Translations under genes and position numbers: made by a program | Notes under the pieces: model-generated | Databases searched by the model: none | Told to the model about the DNA's origin: nothing | The model's input: the letters and a program-made list of their open reading frames with translations, nothing else | NCBI GenBank assembly: GCA_900545625.1 | Contig: UQZS01000043.1 | Location: forward strand, 1 to 16,323 | DNA: 16,323 nucleotides | Reading direction: 5' to 3' | Source: an uncultured Oscillospiraceae bacterium | Lineage (GTDB): Bacteria > Bacillota > Clostridia > Oscillospirales > Acutalibacteraceae | Shown: positions 1 to 7,137 of the stretch, piece after piece | How positions within the stretch are numbered: the first letter of the stretch is position 1 | Layout: every line of letters starts with the position of its first letter

Positions 1-12
1 CTGTTGTATTTG

Positions 13-43
13 TACAATGAAAACTAAATAAGGAGGTGCTCCT
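13..43 (+). promoter_or_regulatory. Possible -10 box and hairpin-embedded ribosome binding site of rny
   Basis: TACAAT at 13-18, preceded by TG, resembles an extended -10 box. Its -35 would lie outside the window, so this part is weak. The Shine-Dalgarno AGGAGG at 31-36 sits 7 nt before the GTG start. It lies within the inverted repeat AGGAG-GTG-CTCCT (31-43), which could fold into a 5-bp, 3-nt-loop hairpin that hides the ribosome binding site. The binding site itself is clear. The promoter and the hairpin's role are inference. Confidence 0.35.
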
Positions 44-1600
44 GTGGCATATGTAATCATTGCGATTATTGCTGTAGCTATTACATTGCTGATCGCAGTA
101 CCCACCACTGCCAACATTGCCGTAAAGAAAAAAACGGAAAAGGACGCAGAGACCATCGGGACTGCAGAGGTAAAGGCAAGAAGCATCATAGATGAAGCAT
201 TGAAGACTGCTGAGACAAAGAAGCGCGAAGCTCTCCTGGAAGCAAAGGAAGAAAATCTCCGCACCAAGAACGAATTGGAAAAAGAGACAAAAGAGAGAAG
301 AAGCGAACTCCAGAAGTATGAAAAACGTGTTTTATCCAGAGAAGAAGCTCTTGACAAGAAAGCAGATGCCTTAGAAAAAAGAGAGGCAGAGTACACAGCA
401 AAGGAAGCAGACTTAAAGAAAAAAGAAAGAAAAGTTGACGAATTACAGGAACAGCGAGTACAGGAACTGGAAAGAATTTCAGGTCTTACCTCCGAACAAG
501 CAAAAGATTATCTGTTGAAAACTGTTGAAGATGAAGTAAAAATTGACACCGCAAAACTTTACAAGGAACTGGAAAGCAAAGCAAGAGAAGAAGCTGACAA
601 AAAGGCAAAAGAATATGTAGTAACTGCTATACAGAAATGTGCAGCAGACCATGTGGCAGAAGCTACGATTTCTGTTGTACAGCTTCCCAGCGATGAGATG
701 AAGGGAAGGATCATCGGGCGTGAGGGACGCAATATCAGGACCCTGGAAACGCTGACCGGCGTGGACCTGATCATTGACGACACGCCCGAGGCGATCACCG
801 TTTCCTGTTTCGAGCCCGTGCGCCGCGAGGTTGCGCGCTTAACGCTCGAAAAGCTCATTTCCGACGGCCGCATCCACCCCGCGCGCATCGAGGAAATGTA
901 TGAAAAATCCCGCCGCGAGGTCGAGCAGACCGTCCGCCAGACCGGCGAGCGTGCTGTGATCGACGCAGGCGTGGGCAGCGTACATCCCGAGCTCGTCAAG
1001 CTTTTGGGAAGGCTCAAGTACCGCACCAGCTACGGGCAAAACGTTCTGAGCCATTCTCTGGAGGTCTCGCACCTTGCGGGGCTCATGGCAGCGGAGATCG
1101 GCGCGGACGCCAAAACGGCAAAGCGCGCAGGGCTGCTGCATGACATCGGCAAAGCGCTCGACCGCGAGTTTGAAGGCTCGCACATCGACCTCGGTGTGGA
1201 ATACGCTAAAAAGTACCGTGAAAACGATCAGGTGGTGCACGCCATCGCCGCGCACCACGGCGACATCGAGGCCAAAACCATTGTGGCGTGCCTGGTGCAG
1301 GCGGCGGATGCCATTTCCGCAGCGCGCCCCGGCGCACGGCGTGAAAACGTCCAGAATTACATCAAGCGCCTGGAAAAGCTGGAGGAGATCGCAACTTCCT
1401 TTGCGGGCGTGGAAAAATCCTTTGCCATTCAGGCGGGCAGGGAGATCCGCATCATGGTGAAGCCCGACGTGATCTCCGACGACCAGATGACCATCGTTGC
1501 GCGCGACGTCGTGAAGAAGATCGAGGAAGAACTCGAATACCCCGGGCAGATCAAGGTGCATATCATCCGCGAAAACCGGGCAATCGACTACGCAAAATAA
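44..1600 (+). CDS. rny: Ribonuclease Y
   Basis: Membrane-anchored endoribonuclease that starts decay of many mRNAs in Bacillota. The 518-residue length is typical of the family. In order it has an N-terminal membrane segment (about residues 3-22), a long Lys/Glu-rich coiled coil (about 30-200), a KH RNA-binding domain starting near residue 219 with the loop [12 protein letters not shown], and an HD phosphohydrolase domain with the metal-binding His366-Asp367 in LLHDIGKA and a following AHHGD motif. The GTG start is chosen because AGGAGG lies 7 nt upstream and the membrane segment follows at once. A terminator-like hairpin separates it from ymdB, which commonly follows rny in this phylum. Odd: base composition and codon use change sharply near base 700. 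Eight of 12 Arg codons before the KH loop are AGA, none after it are, and GC rises from about 40% to about 60%. Confidence 0.97.
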   Translation: MAYVIIAIIAVAITLLIAVPTTANIAVKKKTEKDAETIGTAEVKARSIIDEALKTAETKKREALLEAKEENLRTKNELEKETKERRSELQKYEKRVLSREEALDKKADALEKREAEYTAKEADLKKKERKVDELQEQRVQELERISGLTSEQAKDYLLKTVEDEVKIDTAKLYKELESKAREEADKKAKEYVVTAIQKCAADHVAEATISVVQLPSDEMKGRIIGREGRNIRTLETLTGVDLIIDDTPEAITVSCFEPVRREVARLTLEKLISDGRIHPARIEEMYEKSRREVEQTVRQTGERAVIDAGVGSVHPELVKLLGRLKYRTSYGQNVLSHSLEVSHLAGLMAAEIGADAKTAKRAGLLHDIGKALDREFEGSHIDLGVEYAKKYRENDQVVHAIAAHHGDIEAKTIVACLVQAADAISAARPGARRENVQNYIKRLEKLEEIATSFAGVEKSFAIQAGREIRIMVKPDVISDDQMTIVARDVVKKIEEELEYPGQIKVHIIRENRAIDYAK

Positions 1601-1611
1601 ACGCTTTTCGC

Positions 1612-1650
1612 CGCCCTGATTCTGCCGAGAGTCAGGGCGCGCGCTCTTTT
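1612..1650 (+). terminator. Terminator-like hairpin between rny and ymdB
   Basis: Bases 1612-1623 can pair with 1628-1639 to give a 12-bp stem with one G-T wobble and the tetraloop GCCG. A short, interrupted T-rich stretch (TCTTTT, 1645-1650) follows after 5 nt. The stem is good, but the T tract is weak and slightly displaced. It may be a partial terminator, or a processing or stability hairpin at the rny 3' end, rather than a full stop. Stem and loop are seen; function is inferred. Confidence 0.5.
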
Positions 1651-1676
1651 CCGGCAATTTCTGAAAGGAACTTCGG

Positions 1677-2507
1677 ATGAACTTAAAGCGGTGTACGATC
1701 CTGTTTATAGGCGACGTGGTGGGCGACGCGGGGCGCCGTGCGCTTTCGCGCGTGCTGCCGCGTCTGAAAAAGGAATACGGCGTGGATGTCTGTATTGTCA
1801 ACGGCGAAAACGCGGCGCAGGGCAACGGACTCACCCCCGATGCGGCGCACGAGCTGTTTTCGGCGGGCGCGGACTGCATCACGGGCGGCAACCATACCTT
1901 CCGCCGCCGCGAGATCTATGGCTTTCTCGACGAAACGGATTTCTGTCTGCGTCCTGCCAATTACGGTGAACGCTGCCCCGGACGGGGCTTTTGCGTAGTG
2001 GACAAGGGCAGCGTGCGTGTCGGGGTTGTAAATCTTTTGGGCACGGTGTTTTTAGAACCGCTCGAAAACCCGTTCGACTGCGCGGACCGCTCGCTCGAAA
2101 GCCTCGCGGACGATGTACATTTCACCGTTGTGGATTTCCATGCCGAGGCGACCGCCGAAAAGCGCGCCATGGGGTTTTATCTTGACGGGAAGGCCGCCGC
2201 TTTGGTCGGTACGCACACGCATGTGCAGACCGCCGACGAGCAGATTCTGGAGGGCGGCACGGCATATATCACGGATCTCGGCATGACCGGTCCCAAGCAA
2301 TCGGTGCTCGGCGTTGAACCGGCGCTTGCCATTGAAAAAATGCGCACGCACATGCCCGTGCGCTTTCAAAATCCCGCAGGCGCCTGCCTTGTGCAGGGGC
2401 TGCTTGCGGAAATCGACAAAACGACCGGGAAGGCGCTTTCGGTACAGCGCATTTCCCTTTGCGACGGCGAGACGCCGGGAGGAACGCCATGCGCCGCAGA
2501 ACGATAA
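1677..2507 (+). CDS. ymdB: YmdB-type metallophosphoesterase (2',3'-cyclic nucleotide phosphodiesterase)
   Basis: Cytoplasmic calcineurin-like phosphodiesterase. The Bacillus subtilis homologue hydrolyses 2',3'-cyclic nucleotides and affects biofilm and motility decisions, and is encoded beside RNase Y. The 276 residues carry the full metal-ligand set in order: Asp13 (IGDVVGDAGR), Glu44-Asn45 (NGENAAQGNG), Asn72-His73 (GGNHTF), His155 (DFHAEAT), and His180 and His182 (GTHTHVQT), followed by YITDLGMTGP. It usually reads GNHTW; here it is GNHTF, a mild change. Start ATG 1677 has GAAAGGA 7 nt upstream. Its 3' end overlaps the next gene by 19 nt, so the two are probably translationally coupled. 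The family is certain. The physiological role in this organism is inferred from the homologue. Confidence 0.95.
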   Translation: MNLKRCTILFIGDVVGDAGRRALSRVLPRLKKEYGVDVCIVNGENAAQGNGLTPDAAHELFSAGADCITGGNHTFRRREIYGFLDETDFCLRPANYGERCPGRGFCVVDKGSVRVGVVNLLGTVFLEPLENPFDCADRSLESLADDVHFTVVDFHAEATAEKRAMGFYLDGKAAALVGTHTHVQTADEQILEGGTAYITDLGMTGPKQSVLGVEPALAIEKMRTHMPVRFQNPAGACLVQGLLAEIDKTTGKALSVQRISLCDGETPGGTPCAAER

Positions 2508-4000
2508 AAATTTTGTGTGCGCTGCTCGCACTGCTTTTGCTTTTGACCGCGTGCACGGACACGACCGAGGACGGCGGCACTTCGGGTGACGCCGGGGAAG
2601 CCGGGGAGAGCGCGCAGACTTCGTTTCCCCTGACGCTGCCGTATTATCCGAATGATTCCCTGAATCCGTACTTTGCCGCCTCCGCGCTCAACCGTGCGCT
2701 CGCTTCGCTTTACTGCGAGCCGCTGTATCGCGTCGCGTCGGACTATACGGCGCGCGCCGTCCTCGCAGCAGACGCGCAAAACAGCGGGACGACGCTGACC
2801 GTTACACTCGCCGGCGCGTCTTTTTCCGACGGCGCAGCGCTTTCGGCGGCGGACGTGGTCTATTCCTTTGAACGTGCAAAGGAAAGTGATTGGTACGCGT
2901 CGCGTCTCAGCTCCATCACCGCCGCGCGCGCGGCGGGTTCGCAGGTGGTGTTCACACTCACCGCGCCCGATGTATATGCGGTCAATCTTTTGACCTTCCC
3001 CATCGTGCGCAGCGGCACGGCGGATAACGCCGAAAGCGTGCCGACAGGCACGGGCGTATTCACCCTTTCCGCCGACGGGACGCTTGCCGATAACCCGGCG
3101 TCGCAAAAGACGTGCGCGGCGCAGAGCGTGTCCCTGTATGCGGTCAAGGACACGGCGCATCTTGCCAACGCTTTGGAGATCGGCAACATAAGCTACCTGT
3201 TTGACGATTTTGACGACGGCACCTATTCGCGCCCCTCGGCACAGTCCACGTTCGTTACGATGAATAATCTCGTGTATCTCGGGGTAAACGGAACGGGCGT
3301 TTTGCAGTCTGCGGCGGTGCGCACGGCGATCTATTATGCAGTGGATCGGGTAAATCTTGCCGCCTCGGCCTATCAGGGCTGCGCCGAAAGCTCGGCACTG
3401 CCGTTCCACCCCGCGTTTTGTACGGCGCAGGGGCTTACGGCGGGCACGACTGCGGCGGACGCGGATACGGCGGCGGACATCCTTTCACGCCTCGGCTATA
3501 ACCGGTATACGGCGGACGGGCTTCTGACCAACGGGACAAGCACGCTCCAAATGACGCTGCTGGTCAATTCCGAAAACACCTTCCGCGTCACAGCGGCGTA
3601 TGCGATCGCAGAAGCATTGAATGCCGCAGGCTTTTCGGTCACGGTCGAAAGCCTGCCCTCCGCCGAATATTTGGCGCGTATCGCCGCCGGGCAGTTCACG
3701 CTGTATCTCGGCGAAGTCAAGCTCGGCGAGAATTTGAGCCTGTCACCGTTCTTTTCGGCGGGCGGCGCGGCTTCTGCGGGGATCGACCAGACCTTACCCG
3801 TATGCAGCGCCTACACGTCGTTTTGCACGGGGGAAACGGATGCAGCCGCGTTCTGCGAAGCGTTTTTAGATGACATGCCGTTTATCCCGCTGTGCTACCG
3901 CGCGGGCTTGGCCTCTTATAACGCGCAGATCGCGCCGGATTTTTCAACGGCGGCGTATGACATGTACGGGGATATTACCCTGTGGCAGGCAAGCCGGTAA
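2489..4000 (+). CDS. Oligopeptide-type ABC transporter substrate-binding lipoprotein (SBP family 5)
   Basis: Predicted extracytoplasmic solute-binding lipoprotein of 503 residues. The N-terminus is MRRR followed by a Leu-rich hydrophobic segment and the lipobox LLTAC, with lipidated Cys22. A Gly/Glu/Ser-rich tether of about 20 residues follows. The family signature appears at about residues 112-130 (FSDGAALSAADVVYSFERA), the hallmark of the OppA/DppA-like class. ATG 2489 is preferred over an in-frame upstream codon at 2459 because GGGAGG (2477-2482) lies 6 nt before it and the signal peptide begins there. It overlaps ymdB by 19 nt. No permease or ATPase gene is adjacent, so it must borrow one or act as a sensor or scavenger. 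The ligand is unknown; peptides, sugars or nickel are all bound within this family. Sequence divergence from classic OppA is high. Confidence 0.85.
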   Translation: MRRRTIKILCALLALLLLLTACTDTTEDGGTSGDAGEAGESAQTSFPLTLPYYPNDSLNPYFAASALNRALASLYCEPLYRVASDYTARAVLAADAQNSGTTLTVTLAGASFSDGAALSAADVVYSFERAKESDWYASRLSSITAARAAGSQVVFTLTAPDVYAVNLLTFPIVRSGTADNAESVPTGTGVFTLSADGTLADNPASQKTCAAQSVSLYAVKDTAHLANALEIGNISYLFDDFDDGTYSRPSAQSTFVTMNNLVYLGVNGTGVLQSAAVRTAIYYAVDRVNLAASAYQGCAESSALPFHPAFCTAQGLTAGTTAADADTAADILSRLGYNRYTADGLLTNGTSTLQMTLLVNSENTFRVTAAYAIAEALNAAGFSVTVESLPSAEYLARIAAGQFTLYLGEVKLGENLSLSPFFSAGGAASAGIDQTLPVCSAYTSFCTGETDAAAFCEAFLDDMPFIPLCYRAGLASYNAQIAPDFSTAAYDMYGDITLWQASR

Positions 4001-4044
4001 CTGACATTTTTGCTACCTTTGCTTAAGAAAGGCGGAACAAACTT

Positions 4045-6753
4045 ATGAATACGGTATTTCGCATGATCGCGGTCGTCGTTTCGGCGCTGCTGTCGATCTT
4101 AGGCGTCGGCGTCGGTTCGGGCACGCCCGAGGACGGGCTGTTCGGCGACGCATCCGAGGGTGTGATCGCGACGCCGGAAACCACGCTGACCGTGGACGCC
4201 GGGCGCGTCACGGGGCAGATGACGCATAAGGCGACGGGTTTTTTGTATGGCTTTGCCGAACCCGACGTGCCCAGTGAGAACACGCTGTCCGCGATCGGCG
4301 TCTATACGGCGGTCGCAAAGCCCCAAGCGGGTTTGCAGCACCCGATGGGCGACGTAACGCAGGTGTATGAGACGTTCTTTAACGCAGGCGGCGAATATCT
4401 GCAGGTGTATTGTCAGGATAAGATCGATACCTGGTATTACCAGCCCCCGGCGGGCGGGCTGACCGCCTACTATGACATGCTGCGCGAGATCGTCACCGAC
4501 ATCAACAATGCCGTGGACGAGGAATACCGCAGCCGCATCGTGTATTACCCCTTCAACGAACCGGACGGCGGCGGTGTGAAAACGGGCTGGTTCTCGAACA
4601 GCGGCTTTTCGGCGGAGTATAACGAGGCGTTCAAGACCTGCTACGACATCATAAAAACCATCAACCCCGAAGCGAAGGTCGGCGGCCCAAATTTTCAGGG
4701 CTATACCGATAACAACGCAAACCAGATGGAAACGTTTTTGACCTTCTGCCGCGACAACAACTGCCTGCCGGACGTCATCTCGTGGCATGAGTTGAACGAG
4801 ATCGACACGGGCCTTTCGAGCTTCACGGGGCATTATGCGCAGTACCGTGCGCTGGAGCAGTCTTTAGGGATCGACCCCATTGAGATCTGCATCACGGAAT
4901 ACGGCGCGAAGAGCAGCAACGCCATGCCGTCGAACTCGCTGAAATGGATCAGCGTCTTTGAAGCGACCGACACCGCCGGCTGCCGCGCCTATTGGCGCAC
5001 GGCGAACAACATGAATGACCTGACGGGCGATTATAATTCCCCGAACGCCGACTGGTGGGTCTACAAATGGTATGCCGAAATGCTCGGCGACGAGCTTTCG
5101 GTCACATCCTCTAATGCAGGCGTGCTGCGCGGGATCGCGTCATGGGATGCCGAGGACAGCGCGCTGGACGTCATCTATGCGGGCGCGAACAGCGACGGCG
5201 ACGAAACGCGCGTGACGATCAACAATTTGACACAGACCTTCGGCGCCGTTTCGCAGGTGCATATGCGCGTGGAGTCGGTGGATTTCGTGGGATTGACGGG
5301 CGAAATGCTCGAGCCCGTGCTGCTCTATGACGGCGATATGCCCGTCACGGACGGCACGGTCACCTGGCAGGACGGTATCACGACCTCCGGCGCCTATAAG
5401 ATCACGCTGACCCCCGCCACGGGCAGCGCGACTTACGAAAACCCCTATCGTCCCATTCGTGTGGAGGTCGAAGCCGGCACCAATATGATTGAAATGCCCA
5501 CCAATTCCGCCACCGGCGGCGACAAGTGGAACGACAACTATACTTCTTATGCAAAATCCAACGGCAGCTATTGCACCAGCGGCAAAAGCCTGCCCGGCAG
5601 CAATTCCACCCTGCCCTATCAGGACAAGACCTTTGATTCGGTGGATGTGACCTACAACGTCACGATCCCCGTCTCGGGCGTGTATAAGTGCGATTTTGTA
5701 TACAGCAACCAGCATCTGGCATCGAACGGCGACCGCGCGCCCGTCAAGATGACGATCCAGTGGAACAATGCGGACGACTACACGGAGATCATGCTCGAAA
5801 ATACATACACGGTCGCGTATATGGACATGGCGACCGCGTACAAATACATCCCTGCCGGGTCTTATACCGTTAAAACCACGGTCACGACCTACGACAGCAC
5901 GGAGCTGGGGCTTTACGACATCGGCTTCGACTTCATGCAGCTGACGGCGGTGGATATCGACGCAGACAGCGTGGAAGACTATGAGACAAGGGAGATCACA
6001 CTTTCTGCTGAGCGCAACGAGACGGAAGACGGATTTAAGAAGTTTATGCTTGTCACATCGGACGGCGGGTATTATGACCTGTCCACGAACGGCACGGGCG
6101 CAGCGCAGGTGTATCTCGACGGCACGAACGTCGGCGAGACGGCGCTGGAGGGCTTTTCGACCGTATACCTTCGCAAGGGTGTGAATTACATCGCGTTTGA
6201 CACGGCTACGCCGCCGACACAGATCACCCTGCAAAAGAACACGGCGAAAACAGAAAACGAGATCCCCGCCAACGCTTCGACCGTCTCCCTTTCGGGGAAT
6301 GCGGTCTTAGTCGAAAACGCGCTGTCGCCTACGGGCTGGAACATCGGCATGATCGCGGGCAACGGTACGGACGGCGTGACCTTCGGCTTCAATGTGCCTG
6401 CGGCGGGCTGGTACCGCATCACGCTTTCCTATGCCAACGACCAGTGCTTCGGCAGCCATGCCTATAACCCACAGCAGATCGACCGATACGCGAGCATCAT
6501 CTTAAACGGCGAAGATCTCGGCAAGGCGTATTTCCGCAACACGCAAAGCTGGAACTATTACAGCGAAAAGACATTGACGCTCTACTGCACTTCGGGGTAT
6601 AATGAATTGCAGCTCATCAATGACGGCAGCTATGTTTGGTGGGGCGAGGGCGACAGCGTGACCATCTCAAGCGGCGCAACCATGAGCCGCGCAGACATTT
6701 ACGCCCCTGATTTTGCGGGCATCACCGTTGCAGCTGCCTTTTCCGAACAGTAA
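4045..6753 (+). CDS. Secreted multidomain glycoside hydrolase, GH39-like (clan GH-A), with carbohydrate-binding-like modules
   Basis: A 902-residue exported protein. Residues 7-24 are a hydrophobic signal or anchor without a lipobox. Residues about 60-350 look like a clan A (beta/alpha)8 glycosidase: Glu172 in YYPFNEPD is the likely acid/base and Glu285 in ICITEYGAKS the likely nucleophile, a spacing that suits GH39. A beta-sandwich (about 355-455) typical of GH39 follows. About 470-636 resembles a CBM35/CBM6-type module (opening VEVEAG, with VSGVYKCDFVYSN), about 645-735 is another beta-rich domain, and about 745-890 is a second binding-like module (FNVPAAGWYRITLSYAND). There is no LPXTG anchor. 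GAAAGGCGG sits 9 nt before ATG. The substrate could be xylan, an arabinose-containing glycan or an exopolysaccharide and is not resolved. It lies between the binding lipoprotein and yloU in one gene train. The clan is fairly secure; the family number is recognition from memory. Confidence 0.75.
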   Translation: MNTVFRMIAVVVSALLSILGVGVGSGTPEDGLFGDASEGVIATPETTLTVDAGRVTGQMTHKATGFLYGFAEPDVPSENTLSAIGVYTAVAKPQAGLQHPMGDVTQVYETFFNAGGEYLQVYCQDKIDTWYYQPPAGGLTAYYDMLREIVTDINNAVDEEYRSRIVYYPFNEPDGGGVKTGWFSNSGFSAEYNEAFKTCYDIIKTINPEAKVGGPNFQGYTDNNANQMETFLTFCRDNNCLPDVISWHELNEIDTGLSSFTGHYAQYRALEQSLGIDPIEICITEYGAKSSNAMPSNSLKWISVFEATDTAGCRAYWRTANNMNDLTGDYNSPNADWWVYKWYAEMLGDELSVTSSNAGVLRGIASWDAEDSALDVIYAGANSDGDETRVTINNLTQTFGAVSQVHMRVESVDFVGLTGEMLEPVLLYDGDMPVTDGTVTWQDGITTSGAYKITLTPATGSATYENPYRPIRVEVEAGTNMIEMPTNSATGGDKWNDNYTSYAKSNGSYCTSGKSLPGSNSTLPYQDKTFDSVDVTYNVTIPVSGVYKCDFVYSNQHLASNGDRAPVKMTIQWNNADDYTEIMLENTYTVAYMDMATAYKYIPAGSYTVKTTVTTYDSTELGLYDIGFDFMQLTAVDIDADSVEDYETREITLSAERNETEDGFKKFMLVTSDGGYYDLSTNGTGAAQVYLDGTNVGETALEGFSTVYLRKGVNYIAFDTATPPTQITLQKNTAKTENEIPANASTVSLSGNAVLVENALSPTGWNIGMIAGNGTDGVTFGFNVPAAGWYRITLSYANDQCFGSHAYNPQQIDRYASIILNGEDLGKAYFRNTQSWNYYSEKTLTLYCTSGYNELQLINDGSYVWWGEGDSVTISSGATMSRADIYAPDFAGITVAAAFSEQ

Positions 6754-6770
6754 AAAGGAGTGTGTGCCAT

Positions 6771-7124
6771 ATGATCCGTATTGAAAACCATCTCGGCACG
6801 ATTGAGATCCACGACAACTTTTTTTCCGATTTGATCGGGCACACCGTGACCTCCTGCTTCGGCGTGGCGGGCATGGCGAACAGCGGCGCTTCACAGGGGC
6901 TGCGTTCGTTTTTCTTCCGGCGGCGTAAGTATCTCGATCAGGGCGTGCGCGTAGACTCGAACGGCAGCGAACTGACGATCAGTCTGCACATCCTTGTGAC
7001 CTACGGCGTCAACATTGCCGCGATCGCGGACAGCATCACCAACAAGGTGCGTTACACGGTCGAGCAGGCGACAAGCCTTGCCGTCCAAAAGGTCAACGTC
7101 TTTGTAGACGGCATGACGGCTTGA
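6771..7124 (+). CDS. yloU: Asp23/Gls24 family envelope stress protein, YloU-like
   Basis: Small 117-residue protein of the Asp23/Gls24 family. It begins IRIENHLGTIEIHDNFFSDLIG and ends TSLAVQKVNVFVDGM, the usual start and finish of YloU proteins (a gls24-type alpha/beta fold with the closing V-x-V-x-V-x-G strand). ATG 6771 is chosen over an in-frame GTG at 6762 because AAGGAG (6755-6760) lies 10 nt before the ATG but only 1 nt before the GTG. YloU is regularly encoded directly upstream of the DhaK/DegV-type fatty acid kinase gene, as here with a 13-nt gap. Its molecular role is unclear; relatives are envelope-associated and stress-related. Confidence 0.92.
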   Translation: MIRIENHLGTIEIHDNFFSDLIGHTVTSCFGVAGMANSGASQGLRSFFFRRRKYLDQGVRVDSNGSELTISLHILVTYGVNIAAIADSITNKVRYTVEQATSLAVQKVNVFVDGMTA

Positions 7125-7137
7125 TGGGAGTGTTACA

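Noticed and set aside
839..1891. 350-codon open frame on the - strand across rny and ymdB
   Set aside because: It is antisense to two well-recognised genes, has no matching ribosome binding site or recognisable motif, and is explained by high GC3 in the real genes.
2366..3409. 347-codon open frame on the - strand
   Set aside because: Arg-rich, low-complexity antisense shadow of the binding lipoprotein gene; no protein family features.
4013..4035. Small inverted repeat CCTTT / AAAGG around the glycosidase ribosome binding site
   Set aside because: The stem is only 5 bp of mainly A-T pairs, too weak to claim a regulatory hairpin or terminator.
5140..6234. 364-codon open frame on the - strand
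   Set aside because: Antisense shadow of the glycosidase gene, with His/Arg/Val-rich composition typical of reversed GC-rich codons.
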